A stretch of DNA of 64,000 nucleotides from CAYMAZ01 sp964388575 (GCA_964388575.1 CAYMAZ010000001.1:62001-126000), one strand, 5' to 3'. Shown: positions 26,179 to 35,516, counted from the stretch's first letter. Notes: generated from the sequence alone by a model not told the origin. Program-made: numbers and translations.

Positions 26179-27607
26179 TTACACAAACTTTTTTAAGGTG
26201 ATGGGGATGTTTTGAATGATGTCTCCAGCCAGCATCCCATGTTCACCCAACTCATCAGAAACAATATCACCTGCTGTGCCGTGTACAAATACTCCCGCAA
26301 GGGCTGCAAATGTGGGAGATTTTGTTTGTGCAAAAAGCCCCGTGATCACTCCGGTCAACACATCTCCGCTGCCTGCTGTTGCCATCCCAGGGTTCCCGGT
26401 AGAATTGAAAAATACTTTTCCGTCTGGAAAACTGACAGAAGTGTGCGCACCTTTGAGTATAATTATAATATTGTATTTAACTGACATGGCTTTCTGAAGT
26501 TGAAGTCTTTCAAAATGGCTTTCAGTTTTACCGAAAAGTCGTTCAGCAGGAAGAAATGATAGCCATGTTTTGTTTTCTGCAAGTATGTTGAGTGCATCAG
26601 CATCAATTATAATTGGAAATGGAGTGTTCTGAATGAGAAGTTTTAGAACAGATGCAGTTTTGTTCGATGTCCCGATCCCAGATCCGATTCCGATAGCAGA
26701 GAAGCCGCATAAATCCGGGAGTTGAGTTATAACATTTTTATCCGGATCAATACTTGCCATTGCTTCTGGAACTGCAGTCTGAATGACAGATAAGGAGTCC
26801 CCGGGTACATGAACAGTTAGTAGGCCTGCACCGGACCGAAGACAAGCTTCTGCAGCTAAAACAGCTGCTCCGGTTTTACCTTTGCTTCCGGAAAGAATCA
26901 GAGCATGTCCGTAGTTGCCTTTATGTGAAAATTTTTTTCTGTGGAGCAGTCCAAATGGGATGTCGTCTTCAATCAAAAGAAAACTTGATGTTTTCTGTTG
27001 ATTGATGAACTGCAAATCAAGACCGATGTCCAGCAATGAGAAGTTTCCCACAAACGCCCCACTGTCTGGTAAAAGAAAAGAGAGCTTGGGCAACTGAAAT
27101 GTTAACGTATGGGTTGCACGGATTGTGTTTTTTTCAGAAGCATGCGTGTTGCTGCCTTCAGCAAACAACCCGCTTGGAATGTCGATTGAGATTATGGATG
27201 CTTTTGACTTGTTTAACATGTGGATCACAGCTGCAGGGAACCCGTTTACAATTTTATTGAGGCCAGTACCGAACATTGCGTCTATAATGATGTTTTTTGT
27301 TGCAAAAAAATCTGTGGCAGGGGGTTGTTCCAGAAATCGTATTTTTGAAGAAATGGATTTCAGGCGTTTCAGATTAGCTTCAAAATCATCACTACCATGT
27401 TGCCTGAACTTCAGAATGATCGGTTCAACATCGTATCCTCTCTCCAGAAGTAGTCGTGAAATAGCAAGCCCATCTCCACCGTTGTTACCTTGTCCACNNN
27501 NNNNNNNGAGATGCCCTCTCCATCAGATCAATCGATGATACCGGCTCGTGTTTGATAGTGTATGCATCTGCCTCCCTGATTTGTTCAACAGTGATTATGG
27601 GGATCAT
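26179..27607 (-). CDS. nnr: Bifunctional NAD(P)H-hydrate epimerase / ADP-dependent dehydratase, with an assembly gap
   Basis: This enzyme repairs hydrated NAD(P)H: an N-terminal epimerase interconverts R and S forms and a C-terminal kinase-like dehydratase restores NAD(P)H using ADP. The start is ATG 27607, followed by MIPIITVEQIREADAYTIKH. After the N gap comes GQGNNGGDGLAISRLLLERG, then DAMFGTGLNK (epimerase). The dehydratase half shows HKGNYGHALILSGSKGKTGA, then NPGMATAGSGDVLTGVITGL. Homologues have about 25 residues between ERA and GxGNNGGDG; here only the ten-N run is present, so real sequence is missing. The gene is therefore probably intact in the genome. Likely co-transcribed with the CCC-motif and DUF2752 genes upstream. 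Confidence 0.92.
27498..27507. other. Assembly gap (10 N) inside nnr
   Basis: Ten N standing for an unknown length. Family comparison suggests about 75-90 bp are absent between the ERAS and GQGNNGG segments. Confidence 0.99.
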
Positions 27608-27620
27608 TGCTCAGATTTGT

Positions 27621-27989
27621 TTAATAATAGTTCTGAAATTTATCCAGTTCGTTCCACGGAACAGAGAATAATACGGTGCCGATAAATGCAAAATACAGAA
27701 TAATGAGAAGGAAGTAGCACGATGAAATGATCAGTCCGATAATTGCACAAACCCGACCGGCTTTCATGTTGTTGTAAGAAGAAACAGAAAATTTTCCCGG
27801 ATCTGCTCTGTATTCTTCGTTGGCTTTCTTGGACTGGACCAGCGCAATGATTCCGAGAACAAGTCCCACAATGCCATAACACCAGCACGTGACAATTGAC
27901 AAAATGCCAAGCACGAGAATTGATGTTGAATAGGGCAGGGGTTCCTGTTGAATGAACTGAGGCTGTGGTGATGAATAATTTTGTTCCAT
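27621..27989 (-). CDS. CCC-motif / DUF4190-like small membrane protein
   Basis: 122 aa. A proline/glutamine-rich N-terminal tail (about 1-20) precedes two membrane hairpins. The first begins SILVLGILSIVTCWCYGIVG and leads to LGIIALVQSKKANEEY, the second is AIIGLIISSCYFLLIILYF. This is the layout of Bacteroidota CCC-motif membrane proteins, which have no assigned function. It sits between a DUF2752 gene (12 bp) and nnr (13 bp) on the same strand, an association often seen in the phylum. Confidence 0.75.
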   Translation of the reverse strand: MEQNYSSPQPQFIQQEPLPYSTSILVLGILSIVTCWCYGIVGLVLGIIALVQSKKANEEYRADPGKFSVSSYNNMKAGRVCAIIGLIISSCYFLLIILYFAFIGTVLFSVPWNELDKFQNYY

Positions 27990-28001
27990 AGGGTTTTAAA
28001 A

Positions 28002-28298
28002 TTAAATGAATCTGAATATGAAATGAACGATGACGATTGAGACGGTAAAAATAAAGAAATATTTCAAATAAATGCCTCCCTTTTCAAACCGGAAAATGAG
28101 ATGTAAAATGAGAAATATAATAAGGAGTATCATTGGAATGAGTGCAGGATATGTATAAACAGATCCAATCAGATCACCTTTTAGTAATTTTATGAAAGCA
28201 CTTTGCATGCCGCATCCTGGACAGGGAATTCCCAGAAACTTTTTATAAAAGCACGGTAACTGATTTGACTCAAGCCAATGAATCACTGAAAACAGCAT
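28002..28298 (-). CDS. DUF2752 membrane protein
   Basis: About 98 aa from ATG 28298. The motif FLGIPCPGCGMQSAFIKLLK is the CPxCGxxxA signature of DUF2752, and two membrane helices follow. A longer reading from TTG 28337 is possible but that codon overlaps the TACTTTTG -7 element, so 28298 is preferred. Function is unknown; the paired cysteines could bind metal or be redox active. Confidence 0.75.
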   Translation of the reverse strand: MLFSVIHWLESNQLPCFYKKFLGIPCPGCGMQSAFIKLLKGDLIGSVYTYPALIPMILLIIFLILHLIFRFEKGGIYLKYFFIFTVSIVIVHFIFRFI

Positions 28299-28334
28299 AA
28301 CCAAAGGTGTTAAAAGAATTTTTATTGAATCATG

Positions 28335-28342
28335 CAAAAGTA
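28335..28342 (-). promoter_or_regulatory. Candidate -7 element for DUF2752-CCC-nnr genes
   Basis: The minus strand reads TACTTTTG (TAnnTTTG), 36 bp upstream of ATG 28298. It is back to back with the ruvX promoter. Confidence 0.45.
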
Positions 28343-28370
28343 AGAAATTTTATCTACCATAAAAAATTTG

Positions 28371-28378
28371 TAATTTTG
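28371..28378 (+). promoter_or_regulatory. Candidate -7 element for ruvX
   Basis: TAATTTTG fits TAnnTTTG and ends 8 bp before the ATG at 28387, so the transcript would be nearly leaderless. Confidence 0.5.
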
Positions 28379-28386
28379 CAATTTGT

Positions 28387-28818
28387 ATGAATGCTGGAAG
28401 AATATTAGCACTTGATTATGGTTTGAAAAGAACAGGAATTGCTGTAACAGATGAAACCTGCACTTTTTCTTTTCCCTTGGAGACTATTCCTACCATTGAG
28501 CTTTTGGAATGGATTTCAGGATATGTTTCCAGAGAAAATGTGGCAGGGTTTGTCATTGGACAACCTTTATGTTCAGACAATACACCTGCAGCTATAGAGC
28601 CACATATTTCAGGATTCATCCGCAGGCTGAAGGCAAAATTCCCGGATATCACTGTTGCCAGAGTTGATGAAAGATATACATCGAAAATGGCATTTGATAC
28701 AATACTTGCAGGAGGTGTCCCGAAAATGAAACGCAGGGATAAATCTCTTGTTGATAAAATCAGTGCATCCATCATCCTGCAAACATATATTGATTCACTT
28801 CAAATTAATAAAAAATAA
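28387..28818 (+). CDS. ruvX: Putative pre-16S rRNA nuclease / Holliday junction resolvase homologue RuvX (YqgF)
   Basis: 143 aa, RNase H-like fold. ILALDYGLKRTGIAVTD holds the first catalytic Asp, VIGQPL the second region, and VDERYTSKMAF the DERxTS motif; VDKISASIILQTYID closes the domain. YqgF in E. coli matures the 5' end of 16S rRNA, and the resolvase role is older nomenclature. The stop overlaps the def start by one base, so the two are translationally coupled. Confidence 0.93.
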   Translation: MNAGRILALDYGLKRTGIAVTDETCTFSFPLETIPTIELLEWISGYVSRENVAGFVIGQPLCSDNTPAAIEPHISGFIRRLKAKFPDITVARVDERYTSKMAFDTILAGGVPKMKRRDKSLVDKISASIILQTYIDSLQINKK

Positions 28819-29375
28819 TGTTACCTGTTGTAGCAATCGGTCATTCGACATTAAGAAAAAAAGCAACTGAAATTGGTCCTGATTATCCGGGGCTCAAAGA
28901 GCTTGTTGAACAAATGTTTGAAACCATGTATGCATCCAGAGGCGTGGGTCTGGCAGCACCTCAAGTGAATAAATCAATACGTCTGTTTGTGGTTGATGCC
29001 AGGCCATATGCTGAAGATGATCCAACAGTTAAGGACTTTGTGAAGGTCTTTATTAATCCGCGCATATTAAATGAAACCGGAGAGTTTTGGTTGTTTAATG
29101 AAGGATGTCTCAGTGTCCCTGGAATCAATGAAGATGTATCTAGAATGTCTGAAGTGGAACTGGAGTATATGGACATGGACTTTAATACCCACCGGGAAAT
29201 TTTCAGGGGAATTGCAGGCAGAATTATTCAACACGAATACGATCATCTTGAAGGAGTCTTGTTTGTTGATCGTCTGAGCCCTCTGAAGAAAACATTATTG
29301 AAAGGGAAAGTGAATAAAATTTCAAAAGGAGAAGTCGACATTACATACAGGATGTTGTTCCCCAAAAAGAGATAG
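28818..29375 (+). CDS. def: Peptide deformylase
   Basis: 185 aa. Removes the formyl group from nascent proteins. All three motifs are present: GVGLAAPQV (42-50), EGCLSVP (95-101) with the metal-binding Cys, and HEYDH (139-143) with two metal-binding His and the catalytic Glu. Length and motifs fit active type I or II enzymes. It follows ruvX directly and precedes a TPR lipoprotein by 3 bp. Confidence 0.97.
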   Translation: MLPVVAIGHSTLRKKATEIGPDYPGLKELVEQMFETMYASRGVGLAAPQVNKSIRLFVVDARPYAEDDPTVKDFVKVFINPRILNETGEFWLFNEGCLSVPGINEDVSRMSEVELEYMDMDFNTHREIFRGIAGRIIQHEYDHLEGVLFVDRLSPLKKTLLKGKVNKISKGEVDITYRMLFPKKR

Positions 29376-29378
29376 AAT

Positions 29379-29906
29379 ATGAAAAAAAATACCCAATTTG
29401 TTCTGATTGTAATGTTCATCATTACGGTTATGTCATGTACATCAAAGCATGATAAGTTGACATCAGAAATCAGACATCTGGAAGAAACAGTTAGAAGCCA
29501 GGCCATTCCGGATAAACAGTCAGGTGCCGAACTCGTAAATAAATATCTGGAATTTGCTGATTCATTTCCGGAAGACTCCCTTGCACCAACAGTGTTGTTT
29601 AATGCTGCAAGATTGTCTTTGGCTATGAATGATACAGAACAGACGATGACAATCCTTGACAGAATTATTGAGCAGTTTAATAACAGCAAGCCTGTTGCTG
29701 ATGCCTATGTGCTGAAGGGTTTTATATATGAAACCGTATATCAGGATTATGCCAGTGCCCGTGAATGGTATGAACTGTTTCTGAAAGAATTTCCAAGCCA
29801 TCACATGTGCGAAGATGTCAGATTCAGTCTGAACAATTTGGGAAAAACTCCCGAAGAACTCATTGCAGAATTTATGCAACAACAGGAAGAACAAGGAAAT
29901 CAATAA
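29379..29906 (+). CDS. TPR-containing lipoprotein
   Basis: 175 aa. Lipoprotein signal ending in VMSC (Cys near residue 20), so probably membrane-anchored. Helical repeats follow: PTVLFNAARLSLAMNDTEQT and ADAYVLKGFIYETVYQDYAS, then AREWYELFLKEFPSHHMCED, with the xxFPxS spacing seen in BamD/YbgF-like TPRs. It is encoded in a ruvX-def-TPR-DUF5063 run. A role in envelope assembly is only a guess. Confidence 0.75.
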   Translation: MKKNTQFVLIVMFIITVMSCTSKHDKLTSEIRHLEETVRSQAIPDKQSGAELVNKYLEFADSFPEDSLAPTVLFNAARLSLAMNDTEQTMTILDRIIEQFNNSKPVADAYVLKGFIYETVYQDYASAREWYELFLKEFPSHHMCEDVRFSLNNLGKTPEELIAEFMQQQEEQGNQ

Positions 29907-29933
29907 AGAGGATTTAAGAAAACAATCAAATTT

Positions 29934-30473
29934 ATGATACAGAAAAGCATTGACTATTCAGTTGTTCAAAGCAAGCAGGTTGCAGAAATGCTCACTGTAG
30001 CCAATGAATATTGTCTGTTTATGGAAGAACTCGACAAATTTGATCTGTCCTATATCACAGAATATCTGCAACGAGTATTGCCTTTACTGTATCTCAGAGG
30101 ATCACTTATGCCTGAAACTGAACCACATGACGAATCTGACAATGAACGATTTGTCATTGAAGAAACATGGGAGTATTTATACAATCAGGTTATGAATTTG
30201 TTCGGGAAAAATAATTTGTTTTTTTACTGGGACGGAGATTTGAATGACACAGCTCAGTTAACAGTGTCGGAAATTTTGGCAGATTTGTATCAGGATTTGA
30301 AGGACTTTGTGATGCTTTATGCTAAACCTGCATACTATGCTAAAGTCAATTCCGTTCATATGTGCAGGCAATTGTATAAAAACAGATGGGGAAAAGGAGT
30401 TCCCTTATTGTTGTATCATTTGCACGGAATGATTTTTGAAAATGACCTAAATGTTGATGATCATGAATTCTGA
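29934..30473 (+). CDS. DUF5063 family protein
   Basis: 179 aa, soluble and mainly helical. Segments SKQVAEMLTVANEYCLFMEE and RVLPLLYLRGSLMP match the DUF5063 family found in Bacteroidota. Tyr/Leu-rich helix AQLTVSEILADLYQDLKDFV follows. No signal peptide, so cytoplasmic. Function unknown. It is 27 bp after the TPR lipoprotein and overlaps the next gene by 11 bp. Confidence 0.75.
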   Translation: MIQKSIDYSVVQSKQVAEMLTVANEYCLFMEELDKFDLSYITEYLQRVLPLLYLRGSLMPETEPHDESDNERFVIEETWEYLYNQVMNLFGKNNLFFYWDGDLNDTAQLTVSEILADLYQDLKDFVMLYAKPAYYAKVNSVHMCRQLYKNRWGKGVPLLLYHLHGMIFENDLNVDDHEF

Positions 30474-31941
30474 ACGACGATTTCGCAATGTTTTAGTAAT
30501 ACTATTTGGTATTATTTTTTCTATGTCAATAGCTATATCAGGATTTTCTCAAAATTCCTACCGGATTACTGTGAAAACAAATGCTTACAATGATACAGCA
30601 TGTTATCTTGGTTATTATTATGGTAAGTTTCAATATTCTAAAGATACTGCATATTTTGACAAAAAGGGCGTTGCTGTCTTTGAAAATAAAAAGGAAGCAC
30701 TTGACAGAGGCGTGTATTTTATTTTGTTCCCCAATAAAAAACACATGGATTTTATTGTCAATAAAGAACAACATATTTCATTTGAAATTGACACAGCTGA
30801 TTTGGTTAGGAATACGAAAATTACCGGGTCAAAAGAAAATCAGTTGTTTTACCAGTATAATAAGCAAATGGCTGATATGGGTGTTGCTTTTGAAAAGTAT
30901 CGCAAACTGGAAGAGAGATTTCTGAAATCAAATCAGGATTCACTTCTGATTGTTCAATATGAGATTCAAGAAATGAATAATCAGATGCAGAATATCAGAG
31001 AGCAGTTTATTGAAAACAATCCAGATATGCTTGTGACAAAGATTTTTTTACTGACAAAAGATCCTGAACTACCTGAAGCTCCTGTTAAAAATGATGGAAC
31101 ACCCGACAATGATTTTTTGTTTTATTATTTTAAATCAAATTTCTGGAATAATATGGATTTTACTGATGATGCTCTGGTCAGAACACCCGTGTTTCATTCC
31201 AGGCTTGAGCGTTTCTTTTCCAAAGTCATCATTCAACATCCGGACACTGTGATCAGGGAACTGGATCAGTTTATTCGTAAAACACAGAATACACCGGAGT
31301 TATTCAAATATGTTGTCTGGTTTTTAACCTTTCATTATGAAACATCTCAGATTATGGGTCATGATGCAGTTTTTGTACATCTTGCAGATACATACTATAA
31401 AACTGGCAAAGCATTCTGGGCTTCTGAAGCTGCAACTCAAAAAATTATTGAAAGAGCTGACAAAATACGCCCAATCCTTATCGGAAAAGTTGCACCAAAT
31501 ATGGCTCTTATTGACACCTCGCTCTCTGCTTACAAACCACTGTGGAATGTTTCAGCCATGTATACAATCCTTGTGTTTTGGGACCCCGACTGCGGGCATT
31601 GTAAAAAGGAAATCGAAAAACTAAAGTCATTTTATCTGGAAAACGGAAAGCAAAAAGGTATTGAAGTGTATTCCGTCTGCACTGATACAAGTATGACCCG
31701 CTGGAAAGATAAAATCGAAGAAAAAAGTATTCATGAATTTATTAACGTCAACGGAACAAGAAGCGCACTTGGAAATTATCATGATTTATATGATGTATTT
31801 GCTACACCACTGATTTTTATTCTGGATAAAGAAAAGAAAATTATTGCAAAAAAAATAAGTGCTGATAATGTTCCATTGTTCATTACTCAGTTTGAAGCTA
31901 TTAAAAACGAAGAAAAAGAAATTTACAATGAAAAAAACTAG
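30463..31941 (+). CDS. Secreted thioredoxin-like protein (DUF4369/DUF5106 type)
   Basis: About 492 aa from ATG 30463; an ATG at 30451 is also in frame but overlaps more of the upstream gene. Signal peptide (VLVILFGIIFSMSIAISGFS). The N-terminal beta domain (about 30-125) looks like DUF4369, with TACYLGYYYGKFQYSKDTAY. A helical central domain resembles DUF5106. The C-terminal thioredoxin fold has FWDPDCGHCKKEIEKLKSFY with a CGHC active site and FATPLIFILD as the cis-Pro region. Such proteins act in periplasmic disulfide reduction, sometimes in cytochrome c assembly. Its end overlaps the next gene by 14 bp. Confidence 0.82.
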   Translation: MNSERRFRNVLVILFGIIFSMSIAISGFSQNSYRITVKTNAYNDTACYLGYYYGKFQYSKDTAYFDKKGVAVFENKKEALDRGVYFILFPNKKHMDFIVNKEQHISFEIDTADLVRNTKITGSKENQLFYQYNKQMADMGVAFEKYRKLEERFLKSNQDSLLIVQYEIQEMNNQMQNIREQFIENNPDMLVTKIFLLTKDPELPEAPVKNDGTPDNDFLFYYFKSNFWNNMDFTDDALVRTPVFHSRLERFFSKVIIQHPDTVIRELDQFIRKTQNTPELFKYVVWFLTFHYETSQIMGHDAVFVHLADTYYKTGKAFWASEAATQKIIERADKIRPILIGKVAPNMALIDTSLSAYKPLWNVSAMYTILVFWDPDCGHCKKEIEKLKSFYLENGKQKGIEVYSVCTDTSMTRWKDKIEEKSIHEFINVNGTRSALGNYHDLYDVFATPLIFILDKEKKIIAKKISADNVPLFITQFEAIKNEEKEIYNEKN

Positions 31942-32995
31942 AACAAATTATTTCCTCCTCCTTACTCTGTTACTCATCTTCATATTTACCGGATGTAAAA
32001 ATGATTTTGAAATTAATGCAGATTACGAAGATATTAATATCATTTATGGAGTGCTTGACCCGAGTCTGCAAAAACAGTACATTAGAATCAACAGAGCGTT
32101 TCTGACAGATGACAACGCAATGATTGTTGCAACAAACCCTGACAGCTCTCACTATCCCTATAAACTTAACGTTTCTGTGATTGAATACAATAAAAATAAT
32201 CAGCTCGTCAGAATTTATGAAGCTCAGACTGATACTTTGCCCAAAACTGATGGCGTTTTCAATACAGGATACCAGGTGTATTACTGTATTGAGTCAACAG
32301 GAGTCTACAGTGTTTCAGACTATGGTACACTGGGGAAAGACACATTGTACTTTAATCCCGAGAACCGGTTCAAACTTATCGTGGAAAATCCTGTGACAGG
32401 TGATATCAGTGAAGCTGAAACATATTTGATTGATAATATCAACCCTTCAAGACCCTCCAGTAAATTGATTTCGTTTGTCAGTATGAATTCCTCCAATGGA
32501 GTGTTGTTCAGATCAGTAGTAAACGGAGCATTGTATGAAGCAAAATACATTTTTTATTATAGAGAAGTGTATCTAGATAATCCAACTGATACAATTTTAA
32601 AAGAGATCCACTGGAATCTGGGATCTGTAAAAACCAATAGGATTTCGGGCGGGGAGGAAATTAAATTTTCATATGTTCCACATATGTTCTTCAACATTCT
32701 TAAGAATCAGATTCCCCAAAGTTCCAATGTAAGAAGATTTCACGGAAAATTTGTTAATAACAGGAGAATAGATGTGAACCTGATTGTCTCAACCGGAGCA
32801 CTGGAACTGAGTTCGTATATTGATGCCAACAAACCTTCTTCCTCAATAATTCAGGACAGACCGATTTATACTAATATCTCAAACGGTGTTGGAATTTTTT
32901 CTGCAAAAAAAATACTCAGACTTGAACTTGATCTGAATCAGTTTACAGTTGATTCACTGAGAAACGGATCTGTATCGTACTTGAATTTTCAGTAA
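31928..32995 (+). CDS. Lipoprotein of unknown function (DUF4249-like)
   Basis: About 355 aa from ATG 31928; a longer reading from 31859 lies within the upstream gene. Lipobox LIFIFTGC places the Cys near residue 23. The mature protein opens with NINIIYGVLDPSLQKQYIRI-like beta strands (YEDINIIYGVLDPSLQKQYI in sequence) and a DTLPKTDGVF segment. These resemble the extracellular beta-sandwich lipoproteins called DUF4249, but I am not certain of the family. It overlaps the thioredoxin-like gene by 14 bp, so the two are probably co-expressed; a strong hairpin follows. Confidence 0.65.
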   Translation: MKKTRTNYFLLLTLLLIFIFTGCKNDFEINADYEDINIIYGVLDPSLQKQYIRINRAFLTDDNAMIVATNPDSSHYPYKLNVSVIEYNKNNQLVRIYEAQTDTLPKTDGVFNTGYQVYYCIESTGVYSVSDYGTLGKDTLYFNPENRFKLIVENPVTGDISEAETYLIDNINPSRPSSKLISFVSMNSSNGVLFRSVVNGALYEAKYIFYYREVYLDNPTDTILKEIHWNLGSVKTNRISGGEEIKFSYVPHMFFNILKNQIPQSSNVRRFHGKFVNNRRIDVNLIVSTGALELSSYIDANKPSSSIIQDRPIYTNISNGVGIFSAKKILRLELDLNQFTVDSLRNGSVSYLNFQ

Positions 32996-33012
32996 ATCTG
33001 ATATGATTAAAC

Positions 33013-33044
33013 AAATTGCCACTGAAACGTTCAGTGACAATTTT
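33013..33044 (+). terminator. Hairpin terminator after the 28387-32995 gene run
   Basis: Stem of AAATTG, one mismatch and CACTGAA, loop ACG, then TTCAGTG, mismatch, CAATTT, ending in a short T run. It lies 17 bp after the lipoprotein stop. The U-tail is short, so termination may be partial. Confidence 0.6.
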
Positions 33045-33237
33045 GGTTGGTAGTTAAGAGTTTCCTTAGAAGAGTCTATTAAACACATAGTTTGAAAGTA
33101 TTTGTTGCTGTCTTTTTGTCAGTATACTTTTTCGGAAAAGTGTGAATATTTTCACTATTTTGTGACATATCTGTCAGTTTTATGTCATGGCATAAAAGTT
33201 GAAAACCCCGAATACATAAAAAAATATTAATACTAAC

Positions 33238-35139
33238 ATGGGTAAAATTATTGGAATAGATTTAGGGACTACAAATTCATGTGTAGCTGTAATGGAAGGC
33301 AATGAGCCGGTTGTTATTCCGAATAGTGAGGGCAAACGCACAACACCTTCTATAGTTGCATTTACTGAAAACGGAGAACGTAAGGTTGGAGATCCTGCAA
33401 AACGTCAGGCTATTACAAATCCTCAGAATACGATATACTCCATTAAAAGATTTATGGGTGAAACGTATGATCGTATCCCCAATGAAGTCAAAAGAGTGTC
33501 TTATAAAGTTGAAAAGGGGCCGAACAATACACCAAGGGTTCAAATTACTGACAGGCAGTATTCTCCTCAGGAAATTTCAGCAATGGTTCTTCAGAAAATG
33601 AAAAAGACTGCTGAAGATTATCTCGGACAGGAAGTAACAGAAGCTGTTATTACTGTTCCTGCATATTTTAATGATTCTCAAAGGCAGGCAACCAAAGAGG
33701 CCGGAGAGATTGCTGGTCTGAATGTCAGACGAATTATCAATGAACCAACAGCTGCAGCACTTGCATACGGCATGGACAGAAAAAACAAGGAAATGAAAAT
33801 TGCTGTGTATGACCTTGGTGGTGGAACATTCGATATTTCAATACTTGAACTTGGCGATGGCGTTTTTGAAGTCAAGTCAACCAACGGAAACACCCATCTT
33901 GGTGGAGATGATTTTGATGACAGAATCATTAACTGGTTGGCTGAAGAATTTCTGAAAGACGAAGGACTTGATCTGAGAAAAGATCCGATGGCACTTCAAA
34001 GATTGAAGGAAGCTGCCGAAAAAGCAAAAATTGAACTTTCAAGTTCTTCTGAAACAGAAATTAATCTTCCCTACATTATGCCTGTCGAGGGAATGCCGAA
34101 GCATCTTGTGAAAAAACTGACCAAAGCAAAATTTGAGCAACTGATTGATGACCTTGTAAAAGCAACGATTGAACCGTGTAAACAAGCACTGAAAGATGCC
34201 AACATGTCCATCAGTCAGATTGATGAGGTCATCTTAGTTGGTGGGAGTACAAGAGTTCCTGTCATTCAAAAAGTTGTTGAAGAATTCTTCGGAAAAGCCC
34301 CTTCAAAAGGGGTAAACCCCGATGAGGTTGTTGCTGTCGGTGCTGCCATTCAGGGTGGTGTACTTGCAGGTGATGTGAAAGACATTCTGCTGCTTGATGT
34401 AACACCATTATCACTTGGTATAGAAACACTCGGCAGTGTGATGACAAAATTGATTACATCAAATACCACCATTCCCACAAAAAAATCAGAAACGTTCACT
34501 ACTGCAGCAGATAATCAGACATCAGTTGAAATTCATGTGCTTCAGGGTGAAAGACCAATGGCAAATCAAAACAAAACCATCGGAAAATTCCATCTTGACG
34601 GAATCCCCCCATCACCAAGAGGCGTTCCTCAAATTGAAGTCACTTTTGATATTGATGCCAATGGTATTTTAAATGTTTCTGCTGTGGACAAAGCAACAGG
34701 AAAATCACAACATATCAGAATCGAAGCGTCTTCAGGGTTGTCAGATGAAGAAATCAAACGTATGAAAGAAGAAGCAGATGCACATGCCGAGGAAGATAAA
34801 AAAATTAAAGAACGTATTGACAAACTCAACCAGGCAGACAGTCTGATTTTTCAAACTGAAAAGCAACTGAAAGAATACGGTGATAAAATACCTGCTGATA
34901 AAAAACAACCGATAGAAGAGGCTCTTGAAAAACTCAAGGAAGCCCACAAATCACAGGATTTATCATCTGTAGACACAGCGATGGAACAAATGAACCAGGC
35001 TTGGCAAGCTGCAAGTGAAGAGATGTACAAAGCAACTCAACAAAATACACCCCAGGATCAGGGACAGACTGATCAGCCAGAAGGAGCAGCTGAGAGCGCT
35101 GATAACGTGACTGATGCTGACTTTGAAGAAGTGAAATAG
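33238..35139 (+). CDS. dnaK: Molecular chaperone DnaK (Hsp70)
   Basis: 633 aa. ATPase domain with IGIDLGTTNSCVAVMEG at the N-terminus, AVYDLGGGTFDISILEL and ILVGGSTRVPVIQKVVEEFF, followed by the linker DVKDILLLDVTPLSLGIETL and the substrate-binding domain. The C-terminal tail is Q/D-rich and ends in DADFEEVK, close to the conserved DnaK terminus. No grpE or dnaJ gene is adjacent. The 242-bp upstream region shows no CIRCE-type inverted repeat and no clean TAnnTTTG box, so the heat-shock control is not evident. A clear terminator follows. Confidence 0.98.
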   Translation: MGKIIGIDLGTTNSCVAVMEGNEPVVIPNSEGKRTTPSIVAFTENGERKVGDPAKRQAITNPQNTIYSIKRFMGETYDRIPNEVKRVSYKVEKGPNNTPRVQITDRQYSPQEISAMVLQKMKKTAEDYLGQEVTEAVITVPAYFNDSQRQATKEAGEIAGLNVRRIINEPTAAALAYGMDRKNKEMKIAVYDLGGGTFDISILELGDGVFEVKSTNGNTHLGGDDFDDRIINWLAEEFLKDEGLDLRKDPMALQRLKEAAEKAKIELSSSSETEINLPYIMPVEGMPKHLVKKLTKAKFEQLIDDLVKATIEPCKQALKDANMSISQIDEVILVGGSTRVPVIQKVVEEFFGKAPSKGVNPDEVVAVGAAIQGGVLAGDVKDILLLDVTPLSLGIETLGSVMTKLITSNTTIPTKKSETFTTAADNQTSVEIHVLQGERPMANQNKTIGKFHLDGIPPSPRGVPQIEVTFDIDANGILNVSAVDKATGKSQHIRIEASSGLSDEEIKRMKEEADAHAEEDKKIKERIDKLNQADSLIFQTEKQLKEYGDKIPADKKQPIEEALEKLKEAHKSQDLSSVDTAMEQMNQAWQAASEEMYKATQQNTPQDQGQTDQPEGAAESADNVTDADFEEVK

Positions 35140-35166
35140 CATTTTTTCATAACATACATATATTGC

Positions 35167-35203
35167 AACACCTGTGGTTTTATGTTCACAGGTGTTTTTT
35201 TTT
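35167..35203 (+). terminator. Rho-independent terminator of dnaK
   Basis: Perfect 10-bp stem AACACCTGTG / CACAGGTGTT with a 10-nt loop, followed by a run of T. It starts 28 bp after the dnaK stop. Confidence 0.88.
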
Positions 35204-35508
35204 CGTAAATCTCAAATTTCAAAATTTGCAGAAAGCGACGCACTGAAATCTGTAAATATTACATATCCTTTCTACAAAGTTGGCTGGATAATTATAAATT
35301 ATTCCGCCACTTGAGGCTGGGTAGGTTGTTTTTCAGAGTTGAATATAATACTTTATAAAAGCAAGTGTGTCATGGACGATATGCAGTCTGAAGCCCAAAA
35401 CAACCCAACTCAAAATGCCATGAAAATTATATTAAAATACAGGAACTTCAAAATTTAGAAAAAATGATTTTTTTTGAAATTAATATATCCAAATTGAAAA
35501 AATCCTTG
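35204..35508. other. Intergenic region, no gene recognised
   Basis: About 305 bp between the dnaK terminator and the rplS promoter. The only notable feature is a pair of 9-bp complementary segments, GGTTGTTTT near 35328 and AAAACAACC near 35397, which could close a long hairpin. A 28-codon open frame (35372-35458) has no family likeness. A small RNA is possible but unsupported. Confidence 0.5.
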
Positions 35509-35516
35509 TATATTTG
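35509..35516 (+). promoter_or_regulatory. Candidate -7 element for rplS
   Basis: TATATTTG, a full consensus match, 36 bp upstream of the rplS ATG at 35553. Confidence 0.5.

Noticed and set aside
33045..33237. CIRCE or other heat-shock operator upstream of dnaK
   Set aside because: No inverted repeat of the CIRCE type was seen in the region.
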